The position numbers and the translations under genes are program-made. A DNA stretch of 64,000 nt from Megascapheus bottae (taxonomy: Eukaryota; Chordata; Mammalia; Rodentia; Geomyidae), in assembly GCA_024803745.1 (NCBI GenBank), contig JANJXV010000024.1, positions 16,005,927-16,069,926 on the forward strand. Direction: 5' to 3'. Under the pieces are notes generated by a model. It searched no databases. It was not told the origin of the DNA and was given only the letters and a program-made list of their open reading frames with translations. Of the stretch, positions 24,070 to 34,631 are shown in pieces (position 1 is the first letter of the stretch; every line of letters begins with the position of its first letter).

Positions 24070-24290
24070 TTGAACAGCTAAAAGAAAATTCCATAAACCC
24101 AGTGGCTTAGACTATTGTCATTATTTTGCACAGTCGTGGTGGTTGAAGTCTGAGACTGGAGTGTCAGCATAACCAGATTCTGCTGAACACATAGCTGCTT
24201 TCTCAGTGTCTTTACCTGGGTGTCACAGCTCTCTTTTCTTCTAAAGCTATTAGTTCCTGTAGAAGGAATGTATATAGAGCCATGACACAT
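24070..24290 (-). mobile_element. MLT1-like LTR fragment
   Basis: Antisense of the 3' half of MaLR/MLT1-type LTRs: CCATAAACCCAGTGGCTTAG, GTGGTTGAAGTCTGAGACTG, AGTGTCAGCATAACCAGATT and a later TTTCTTCTAAAG. Old and diverged; no internal viral sequence is attached. Confidence 0.6.
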
Positions 24291-24574
24291 TTAAATTCCA
24301 ATAGTTGGCTTTTTAATACCTTCACAGTGGAACTAAGGGCTAGAAGATATGAACTTGTGAACAAAGGAACACAAATTTATAACATTCACAGAGGTTAAGT
24401 AAATCATTTACTGTTTATCTAGCTGCATAACCTAGATAATTCTTTCCAATGCTTCCAGTCTTATGATATAATGTAGGGAATTTTCTGGAGTGAAGAGAAC
24501 TTAAAAATCATACATATGCTAAATACTACCTATCTATTCTTGATTTGCTCTTGCTTTTTCTCTGTGAGCTTTCT

Positions 24575-25065
24575 ATCTTCTGGTAACTCCATCCCTCAGG
24601 CTTTGTCTCTGAACCACTCCTCTTTTCTTGCAGATCCAACTCTCATGGCTTTAAATACCAACTATACACAAATAACTTCTATATTTTTATCTATATTGTC
24701 GGTTTCGCAGCTCTAGACTCATGTCAAATCGTCTCCGTTGTTGTCTCCATTTTGTTTCCTAGGAATTGTAAACTGTTTGTCAAAAACCAACTCCCCAGAA
24801 GTTCTCCCTAAAGTTATTCCTACTGTTATATTGTTTACCTCAGTGAGTTCCATCCTTCCACAGGCTTAGATCAAAACTTTTACATCATACTTGACTTCTC
24901 TTCTTATCCCATGGGCACAGTACACAATCAGCAAATCATGGGTATTCTACCTTCATACTGTAGCTACTATTCATTCTCTCTATTGCTACCATTATAACCA
25001 TGCTGTACTTTTATCTGCATTTTTACAATACCTCATACTTGATGCTTTTATTATTTCCCTTGGCT
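24575..25065 (+). mobile_element. L2 fragment (ORF2 region)
   Basis: Sense LINE-2 remnant. Landmarks in order: TCTCATGGCTTTAAATACCA, CTATACACAAATAACTTCT, TAGACTCATGTCAAATCG, CCATCCTTCCACAGGCTTAG, CATCATACTTGACTTCTCTT and ATCAGCAAATCATGGGTATT. These follow the mammalian L2 reverse-transcriptase coding order but the frame is destroyed. Confidence 0.78.
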
Positions 25066-25412
25066 TTATAATCATGTTTCTATATGGTTCCCAACACAAA
25101 TCTGTTAAAACACAAAGTAGATTTTAGAATTCAATCATGGTAAAGCTTAACTTTTCTTCCATGTTCACAGAGCAAGAAAGAGAAAAAGGAAAGGAAAGCT
25201 TGGGTCAGAGGATTTTATGGACCTGTATTTGTTTTAGAAATATGATCAACACTTCAATAATTTATTTGGTATATGAAAATTTCTAGAATACTACATTGAG
25301 GAAAGTATTAAGGCTCCACAGAGCTCTTAATTTTGTCCCACTCTGCATTGATATTTTTTCACCAAGCACATTTTGCTTTTACAGATATGTCCAATAGTTG
25401 ATGTTCAGCAGG

Positions 25413-25670
25413 GTTTTTTTGTTCTTTTTGGTTTTGTTTTTGTTTGTTTGGGGTTTTTTTTGTTGTTGTTGGTCTTGGGCTTGAACTCAGCCTGGGCACT
25501 ATCCCTGAGCTATTCAGCTCAAGGCTACCGCCCTACCCTTGAGCCAAGCCCCACTTCCTGTTTTCTAGAGATTAATTGGAGATAAGAGTCTCAGGTCCTC
25601 TTGTGCCCAGGTTCCTGAGATCTCAGCCTCCTGAGTAGCTAGGATTATAGGCATGAGCCATCCTGCCAGA
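25413..25670 (-). mobile_element. B1-head plus Geo-like composite SINE
   Basis: Reverse strand. T/G-rich tail 25413-25470, then antisense Geo-like half (TCTTGGGCTTGAACTCAG, CTCAAGGCTACCGCCCTACC) and antisense B1/7SL-like head (CTCAGCCTCCTGAGTAGCTA, GGATTATAGGCATGAGCCAT). Confidence 0.88.
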
Positions 25671-26383
25671 CATCTAGCAATTTTTCTATTATAATTTTTC
25701 ACTGATGGTATAAAATCACCACTTTCAAGTAAAACAAAAACAGTGTGCTACATTAGAATGAAGACTATAGACTTAGGTATAGTCTTGGTTTCTAGGTATG
25801 AAACTCTACCTCAATAACCAGGTTGAATTAGAAGGTTAACATTGTAATAACTACAGATTTGCTAATCAGTGTAAGTCTGCCCATTTCACAGTCAATTTGT
25901 TATTTTGTTACTGATGGTGGGCATATGATAGAAAAGGCTTTTTTCTTTCCAATTTCAAAGAGTTTCAAAGAGTTTACTATGGTTAAAATTAGTGAGAGAC
26001 TTTATGTGTAAGTTGTGCATTTTAATCCTCATAACCATATTTCCCTGACTGAGTTTCTAACTTTCCATTTTAGAGGTAGCCTACACATTGATCATCTTAT
26101 AGAAAACATTCAAAGATTTGCCACTTTATCTGGACAGTGAGGTCCCCAGACTGTTGACCACATAATTAGATGAAATATATATTCTCATGCAATAAACCTG
26201 CTACCATTAGTGGTAGGCAGCTCCTGAGGGAGTCATAAATAATGAGCACATAATTAACATAACCTGATCTTCCCAGCAAAAATAAGACTCAGCCTACTTT
26301 GCCATGCATAATATGGTCAATGAATCAGCAGTCGCTGGGTGAACTGCACATTCCCCAGCTGGACTAGAAACAAGTCTTTCTCT

Positions 26384-26401
26384 CCCCGCCCCCCCCCCCC
26401 C
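26384..26401. repeat. Poly-C tract
   Basis: Eighteen-base run of C broken by one G. It is prone to length error in sequencing. Confidence 0.9.
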
Positions 26402-28690
26402 GGGAGCAACAGAGCATACAGTACAACGTAGACAGGAAAGGAATTTGATGAATTGATTTTCACTGGAAAAGTCTGAGAGATGTCTTCACCTGAGCTTGCT
26501 TAATAGTCCTAAAGCTTTAAACTGCTAATGAGACTCTGCCCATCCCATTGGGGGCACTTACATCTTGCTAAGCACTGAGGAGGCTGAAACAGATGATGTG
26601 AAAACGTGATTGGATTTCCTGGAACCTTGGGGGTTCTTACTGTAACACCTTAAATTGCACCGAAGTGATAGAATTTAGACAGTTGGTAGAAAATATGTTG
26701 AAACTATATGCCTCTATGACAAGTGCTCCTTAGCCCTGTTTGACACTTTATATTTTGTGGATGGCTGCATGCATTTCATATGAAATAAATGACTAGTCAC
26801 ATTTCCAAAGAATCCATCTTTCATTTGTAGAGCCAAAGGGTCTTCCTGTTTAAGATTTTAAGTGCAACAATACTCTGACTTAAATGTTCTCGTGTTCCAT
26901 AAAGCAAACCTTACAGGTTGAGATATGCTACCAAAGGTTCTGCAGAACCTGCTTCTCAAATGAACAGACAACATTCACTTGCAGACATGTGGTCTCAATA
27001 GCTTTTGTAAGCATTAAACTCACTTAGAAAATAATTAGTAATCAAAAGAAGACATTTAAACTCAACTCTCTGAAGCATAGCGTGGGATGTACATTACATC
27101 GATTGAATTCAGTTTAAATATCTACTTTGGTTGTAGACATAATGTTTCAATGAAAGAAGACATTTATGTAGATGGGGGATGTGGAATGTTTTAATCATTA
27201 CAGTTTCTTTTCTGTTAGAACTAGGGACTGTTAGGGACTAGAATTAAAGCATGTATAGCTCTTCTCTTTTCCACTGACAGTGGTGGAATGTTAACATTAT
27301 AGAGCTGGAAGGAATCTGACAACTGATCTCACTCATTAGCTGCCTACCCAAGGTACCTTGTTTCTGTAAGTTTGTGAAGTTAGATATAAGGTTCATAAAT
27401 TATTTTCAGTTTATTCTTGTCATTTGTAAATGCACTCAGTTTGACTATAAAATTATCAGTAATTGGGTTTATATTTTGTTTAATGTATGCTCCATAGATA
27501 GAGAGGTTCTTTAATATCGGTTGGCTATTTGTGTGGACAAATAGGAGAATGGATTAGGCATTCTTCAATAACAATGCTTACTCAATCTGATTTTCTTTAG
27601 AAATCAAAAATAAATTGCTTCTTAATAATTGAAAAAATATTTCAGAACAAAATTTCCACAAGAATTAGTAAAATAAATGATTGGTATGGAAGTATTTTGG
27701 ACAATTACAAAACAGTGGAGTGACAACAAAAGTAAGATTTCAACTCCAGATATATTGAGTCTATAGTCTTTCTACCTCAAATGATTATTCTCTAAAATAG
27801 ATCTACGTTTCTTTTTTCAATCTTTAAATAGTTGTACCAAGGAATTTCCATTTAGCAAAACAGTTTACGAATGCAATTTGCTCAGTGTCATTCCTTTCAA
27901 TATTTTCAACCATTCTACCACTACCCACACCTTTCAAGGAATTATAGGACTTGACTTCTGTTTGAATCAATCATATTTCAGTTGATAAATTTGTATATAT
28001 TTGTATGGTACCCAACTATTTACTATAAGCTAAGATTTAAGTTCTTTAAATGCTTCATCTAGGGCTGTAACTAAGTCTTCCTCTTATTCTTGTGTCTAAT
28101 GTGAAAACATAATTGAGTATTCTCTTTCATGTGAGGATAAAACTCTATTTAAGGGACATTTCTGATATAGAGAAATTTTGAGAATCTCATGAGAGCTAAG
28201 CATCAGAATAATACTAGTGTATCCAGATTTTTACTCACAGCATCAGGAAATGTCCAGGGCCTAGGATAAGTATCCTACTTTCGCAGATCTGCCAGAATTC
28301 CTTTTGTTCCTCTGATGATTTAAAGTAGTTCTTTTAGAGCATTTGCTTCTACTCAAATCAGAGTTAAACAGCTCATACTACTTATCACTTAAAATTCCCC
28401 AAAGGCACTTTCCATATTGTCCATGGGAGCTGCTTTCTTTATTTACAAGTCAGGCATTTCATTTTTTAGAAATATGGAAAATTAGAAAACCTGCTATAGA
28501 AGAAAATTGTTCACAAAAATCAAAATTACCATGCCATGATGTAGCAGTAAGTGGAGCTATTGTAAAATGCACATTTTTTCCCAAAATGAAAGTGGAACTA
28601 TAAAAATCTAAGACAATTTTAATGTTCTGGAAAAAGGATATAAAAAGTATGCATTTATAGTGCTTCAAGTGGAGATATCAAATGGCAGAA

Positions 28691-28715
28691 AAGAGTAGTA
28701 AACTTTACTACTCTT
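28691..28715. repeat. Perfect 25-bp palindrome
   Basis: Arm AAGAGTAGTAAA, central C, then the exact reverse complement TTTACTACTCTT. Twelve-base arms with a single-base centre. Confidence 0.95.
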
Positions 28716-29394
28716 GGAGGCTCCTAGTGTCGAGGGAGCTGAATGCTAAGTTATCATCACAAGATCTTCTTACCTTGAGAATGCAAGCAGTGCTGTTGGG
28801 AGAACCGGCAGGTGAGTGAAAACTCTCTTTCTCGTGGTTTTGGGCCATTTTCTTCCTAGCCGTTCATCCTTATTTTTTATCTGTGAAAACGAACTGATTA
28901 CTAGCAAAGCATGTATAATGTTTTCAATTAGCAAATGAAAATATTTGAGTAGAAATGAAGCCTCATAATCTTCCAAGAGCAGCTTGAGCAAGAGCTTTTT
29001 GCCTCATTTTCTCATCTTTATTGATACTTTTAATTCTAGTGATCTGAAGAGACTAACAGAGGCAAAAGTAGTATTCAGTTCATCTTGACTATTTGGTACC
29101 TCATGTAACTTTTGACCTGTGGTAATGGTCAGTTTCCCTTATCCTGCTAGCAGCAGTATAAAGGTCTCCCTTGCATTTTGGAAGGTCTTTTTTCACCTAT
29201 TCTCTTCTCACTGAGAAGCTCATGAAGAAGTTCAGTTTGAGGACAGAAAAGGGGGAACCATTTTCTCTTCCCATGTCTAATCTGTTCCTTCCTTACCAAG
29301 GGATTTATGAGAAGTTTCTAATCAATGTTGATCCCTTCATGGGTCTTCTATTATTCTTCACCTCTAATTGCAAAGACAACTTGTTTTTGTTTGT

Positions 29395-29600
29395 CAATTG
29401 GCAGAACTGAGGATTTAATTTAGCACCATGCTCTTGCTAGATGAACCATCCACCACTTGATTACATTCCAGTCCTTTTTGCATTTTGTTTGGTCATCAGA
29501 CAGAGTCTTGCATTTTTACCTGGGCTAGCCTCCAGCAGCAGTAATAATACCTTCACCACCTGAGGAGCTATGATTACTGCTCACTGTCACACTCAGCCAA
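29395..29600 (-). mobile_element. Old ID/B1 composite SINE
   Basis: Antisense order: an ID-like part (GAACTGAGGATTTAATTTAG, GCTCTTGCTAGATGAACCAT) followed by a B1-like part (GACAGAGTCTTGCATTTTTA, CACCTGAGGAGCTATGATTA, CACTCAGCC). Strongly diverged. Confidence 0.65.
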
Positions 29601-29774
29601 TAAAACATGTGACTCTCTAGAGAAATTATATCATATATATTCATGATCTTTTTTACCATATTGCTCGGATTGAATCAAAGCCTAATCTTCTCCCAGTCTA
29701 AATGGTGAATGACTTTAGGAAACTTCTTGGCATCCTACCTCTTTGAGTACTTTACCAAAAACGTTGCAGCTCCC

Positions 29775-29860
29775 TGGATTCTCTGTGAGACCAGGAACAG
29801 TGCCTGCATCTTCCACTTGGGCATTCTTATTTGGTAGTCAGTGTTTGTGAAATCTCAAAA
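29775..29860 (+). mobile_element. Possible L2 3' end
   Basis: GACCAGGAACAGTGCCTGCA..GGTAGTCAGTGTTTGTGAAA resembles the 'aggaactgtg..tagtaggtgttcaataaatgtttg' end of L2. Weak. Confidence 0.4.
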
Positions 29861-32800
29861 TGAAATCACCTTTTTCCTGATTTGAACTTAATAGGCTTTT
29901 CCATCTCTTAGCACTGAAAAGATACTACTTTGAATTCAGTTCTTTCATACTTCAATTTTTTTAAATTTTTTAGCCCAGCTGTTTCTTCCATCTTTCTATT
30001 AGTTGCTTGGAAGTTGTCCAGGTTGCTGATAATAGCCTGAATGTGGCTATGTCACAACTGCTAGCTCTGATCATTCTCTCTTTTCAGTAGCTAAATTCTT
30101 TGGGCCTATTGAGTGAACACCTCCCTGTGTAACCATCTGTTTTTCAAAGCATCTACTCACTGTGCATGCTTTCTTAAGTGCTAAATTGAAGAGACTCAGT
30201 ATTCAAAGAACATTTCTGAAAATTAGGTATTAGACAAGTGAGTTTATATGTAACCATTTTTAATATACTGTTATCCTCAATAAATAAGGAATGAAGACAT
30301 TTAAGAAAGAGACAAGAGTTGTCAGTGGGTCTGCTTTTTCCTCTAACCACAGCTATGAAAATATAATCCTCATTAAAAGTCAATAAAGTTGTCTGCTTGG
30401 TGGTTCAGCACACAAACATCTCTCTGTTGTAAGTTTGTTTTAACATGTTGACCCTCTGTTCTCTGCAACAGTTTATTAGTCTTTGTAGCCATTGGAAATG
30501 AATATTCATAATAATAGAGCAGTGATGATTCATTTTCCTTGTAGGGCCCTGAGGGATTTAGTGTAGCAATTAGGAAAAACTGAGGAAAAAAAAATACCAA
30601 ATCATGCCACCATCTTATATTGAACTATGAGGCTATGTTCAAAGAATCAAGTAACTCCACTGAAGTTTAGAGTTTCACACTTACAAATAGTGCAGCCATG
30701 TTGGCATCTTGGTCTTTCAGTTCTCAGGCCATATTCTTGCCATGACATCTTGCTTATCTCCATTATTGTCATTCCTAATCCAGGAAAGACTTGAAATGCC
30801 AAATACATAGCTAGAATTAGACCATGAGAGGGAGGATCTGTGACATAGCTAACCCAGGGGCTCAGAGCCACACTGGTTCTTAGAAGTAATATCTCGTACA
30901 ATTTTGAGGCATTAACCAATCATAATACATACTTTTCTCTTAAATTGGGCGTTGTCATTATTAGCAGGTTCTTTAAAACATCCGTAAGTTTTTTAAACCA
31001 GAATTTTTAGAATACCTGACATATGCTGATTGTTATGGAATACGTTGCTTCCTTTTAAATTCTTTATTCTTATTATATTGTATACATCCAATTAATATTT
31101 ATAACCCAAAAGCAGTTTTACTAAAATTCTTAAGATTTTATTCGAATTTTCTATGGATACTCAGCTATCTAGCCATGGTAGTTTTCAGTTAGAGTCCAAT
31201 CAACTTTCCCCATAGGGTGCTTCTTTTAGTCATTACTAAGTTTTTTGATGAGATTAGATTTGAAAAAATGGTTTTACTTTCACGTGGTAACAGCATTTAG
31301 ATCCTTGGCTGGCGTTGTATTTTTCTTGGGATGAATTAACAGACATAAGGAGAAAAGGATTCTAGGAGAAATATGGCCTGAGAACCATACTTCCTGATCC
31401 ATCCAGCCTCCTCAGGAAGCCTTTCAGTTCACTGAAGAATAAACTAGATGGCTCTGCCTGTTACAGGCATGGCATTGACACAACATTGGGCTAACAAGAT
31501 TATTTTTAGTGCTCTATGTCTTTGGTTTTATTTGGAAAACACCTGACTTCATAGATGAGCTCTTTCCCTGCTTGTGCGCCTAGGAAGCTAATTATTCAGT
31601 CAGAGGGTAATGAAAGACCCTGCCATCTGTCTGCTGACTTAATAGAATGTCAGCCTATCCCAAATAGGAAGTAATTGGATTGACAGACACAAAGCCAGTT
31701 ATTAGACTGTTATTTTCTGATTGGGAGAAAAACAAGCAGAGAAGCATACAACTGTAGCAAAAGTGATCCGATGGTGTCTGTTGCTCCTGGGGATGTATAG
31801 TCCTCCACACACCGTTCCTGGGCTCTGAAACCCGGATAGGCTTCAGCACATTTGGAGTACCTTCTCCCAGAATCTGCCTTGGTATTCTTATTACAAATCA
31901 TTATAATGCAATCTAATAAAACACAGTTTGCCGAAAGATAGGGCCCATTTATAAAACTGTCACCACAGCCACTCTATTAATAGAGCCATTTTAAAGATTT
32001 ATTGTGAGCATATGTTACTCTTTACAGGGGGCCAGATTGAGAGCTGGCGGATTTGAACATGCGAGAATGTGCTACTGGCGATAATTTTTTAAAAAATAAA
32101 TTGAAGTTATTCTGCCCAAGTAATCTCATTATACTCGTCTCTTCTTTTTTACTTTCCAGGTATGATTATCAAACAACAATCTTAATGAGGTACTAAAAAA
32201 GGGAGCGTTAAGGTCTGGAACAGTGTTACTCACTACTTTCATAAATTCTAGTTTTACTTCAAGGGGTTAGGGAGAATGCAAAATGGACAGAACTCAAGGC
32301 TTTGGAAGAATGACTGGCTTCTGCCTAAGAAACTGTGAAGACATGTCTCTTGGAAACATTCATTGGCTCAGTGATAGTCTTATGTGTTTGCAACAAGTAT
32401 CTGAAGATCAGCTGCAGTATTCCCGGCACTTCTAGGTTCTAGGAATACATGGAATTAACTAAAGGCCTTTCTCATTCCAATGAAGCAAATGGAATTTTAA
32501 CTAAACAAGCCAGTGTTTACATATGGAACTGATTATGACAAGTTCTATAAAGCAAGACAAGACAATGGAAGGAGATTGATAATCATTAAGGAGATATTTT
32601 AAACCTTCCCTGGACATCTTTAAAAAATTATATGCACTCTCATTGCAGTAAGACCCTGAGTCCTGGAGGAAGAGTAGTACTAGACAGAGGGCTAGCAGTT
32701 TGAAAGGCCCAAATACAAAATATCTTTGTCAGTGTTTACTGCCAGTAATGGTAGTCACCATTATTTTCAATTATTATTTTCAATACTGATAATGTATAGC

Positions 32801-33937
32801 AAGAATGTTATGCATTGTAAACAATATATAAACCTATGATAGTAAACTCTATGTACGCTTTGTACAATGTCATTATTATAAACCGAGGCATTACAAGTCA
32901 TTGAAGAAATGCATTTTTGACTGTGGTTAGTGGAATAACTTTTATGATAATTGTAGTATCTTATTGACTTAATTGGCATATTTACAAATAAATGAACCAA
33001 AATGTAATTGTTACAGGCTTGATTTACCATATAATGAGTGTTCTGTGCTTGCTTCCAGTAGGTTAACTGTATGGTACTATTCCAAAACATTCATTGGTAA
33101 AACTTGTAATAATCTTTCAAGTTAGTATTATACTATTTCCTCTTTTTGCAGATTAGAAGCCTGGTTGGTCAGCAAAGTCCAATAGTTAAATGTTGGAGAA
33201 AACCAAGGTGCCAACATTTGTCTGTCTAAATCTAATCTCTGTGCTCCCTTCTCTACTCATACTGTCCCCAAAATTATACCTCTGAGTTCCTGATATGGCT
33301 AGCATACCACAATAACAACCAAAAGAAATATAGAAAAAATAAAAAGCATAATTTTTATACTCAGAGAAATGAATATACTGTTGGGGAGGAATAATTTCAT
33401 TACAGAATAGCAGAGAACAGACAAAGATGAGGTTGAAACACATACTTGCATTCCTTAGTCTGTGAAAACTAAGGAAGAAAGTAAGATTGATGTAGACTAC
33501 ATACAATAAAGTTTTGAGCTTCTGAAAAACACTTAGAAAAACATTTAGATAGGTTATATCATAGAGTTCCAATCATGTAAGGGTTATGTTAAGAGTCTAC
33601 TCTTGTACCTAGCATGAAAATTGGATATAATCATGATTACCTCTGAAAATTACTTAGAGAAGCTATTGTCTCTCTACCTCATAAATGAAATGCAGTTATA
33701 TTTCTTTCCACTTTCCTCCCTTTGTTTAAGCTCAAGAAGTATTCTCCTTGTGAAAATTAATATTACATTGTATAAAAACAAGTATCTATAGTGTTAGGTT
33801 ATACATTCAAACCAGAGTGGCTAGATCTGGGGAAGGGAGCTGGATAGGTGTCTTCTTGTCCTTCTTACCCTGTGACATATTCTCATTGGGAATGGCAGAT
33901 CGAGCACCTTCTATTTGTTTTCTGTTTACCAGTCTCA
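29861..33937. other. Unique intronic sequence
   Basis: About 4 kb without a recognised transposon. A block at 31880-32160 looks constrained (see findings). Minus-strand frames at 30647-30919, 32767-33090 and 33186-33572 are longer than average but have no recognisable domain. Confidence 0.5.
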
Positions 33938-33941
33938 GTGT

Positions 33942-33942
33942 G

Positions 33943-33978
<36 letters not shown>

Positions 33979-33982
33979 TATG
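33942..33982. repeat. (TA)n microsatellite
   Basis: TATATA runs interrupted once by TATG; both strands give a meaningless Ile/Tyr frame. Confidence 0.93.
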
Positions 33983-34167
33983 TTAAATGTGTCTGTTTCA
34001 AACATAACTGAAATGAGATCTTCTCTGAATAACTAGAAAAACATTAGCAAAAAATCCCCAAACATTTTTAAGCTGAGTTCTCATGAAATATTAGATAAAT
34101 GAGCATCCTGCAAAAATACAGGAAAATAAACATGTGAGCCCTTGTAAAGGAAAGAGAGTAAGTCGAA

Positions 34168-34450
34168 GCTGGGCAGGGTGTGATGGCTCTGGCCTGTAAT
34201 CCTTAGCTACTCAAGAGGCTGAGATCTGAGAGCCAGGACACCAAAAGACCTGAGACTCTTATCTCCAATTATCCTCTAGAAAACAGGGATGTGTGGCTTG
34301 GTTCAAGGGTAGGGCAGTAACTTTGAGCTGAAGAGCTCAAGGACAACACCTAAGCCCAGTGTAGGGTGGTAGCCTTGAGCTGAAGAACTTAGGGACAGCC
34401 CAGGCTGAATTCAAGCCCGATGACCCACAAAAAAAATAAAAAGAAGAAGT
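34168..34450 (+). mobile_element. B1-head plus Geo-like SINE with repeated segment
   Basis: Sense copy. Head GCTGGGCAGGGTGTGATGGC, AATCCTTAGCTACTCAAGAG; linker TGAGACTCTTATCTCCAATT; then the Geo-like half. The segment TAACTTTGAGCTGAAGAGCT is partly repeated as TAGCCTTGAGCTGAAGAACT before the GAATTCAAGCCCGATGACC end and an A-rich tail. The same extra segment occurs at 39160-39430. Confidence 0.88.
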
Positions 34451-34458
34451 ACAAGCTC

Positions 34459-34631
34459 GGCTGGGAGTGTGTCCTAGTGGTAAAGTGCTTGCACAAAGCA
34501 CTGTGTTCCATTCCTTGGTACCACATACACAGAAAAAGCCAGCAATGGTGCTGTGGCTCCAGAGGTAGAATGCTAGCCTTGAGAAATCCCAAGGGCAGTG
34601 CTCTGAATTCAAACCCAGGACTGGCAAAAAG
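34459..34631 (+). mobile_element. IDL-Geo dimeric SINE
   Basis: Sense copy directly after the previous SINE's tail: head GCTGGGAGTGTGTCCTAGTG, joint CCTTGGTACCACATACACAG, Geo ending CAAACCCAGGACTGGCAAAA. A few bases are lost between the anticodon arm and the B box. Confidence 0.9.

Larger units (their letters stand above)
25671..29394. other. Largely unique intron with possible conserved blocks
   Basis: No young SINE over 3.7 kb. Homeodomain-like AT motifs cluster at about 26150-26340. A C-rich run lies at 26384-26401 and a perfect palindrome at 28691-28715. Frames near 28343-28668 are not recognisable. Confidence 0.5.

Noticed and set aside
24070..24290. Possible intact endogenous retrovirus near the MLT1-like piece
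   Set aside because: Only an old LTR-type fragment; no gag, pol or env-like frame anywhere in the window.
33186..33572. 128-codon minus-strand frame
   Set aside because: AT-rich, hydrophobic by composition, no domain; taken as chance.
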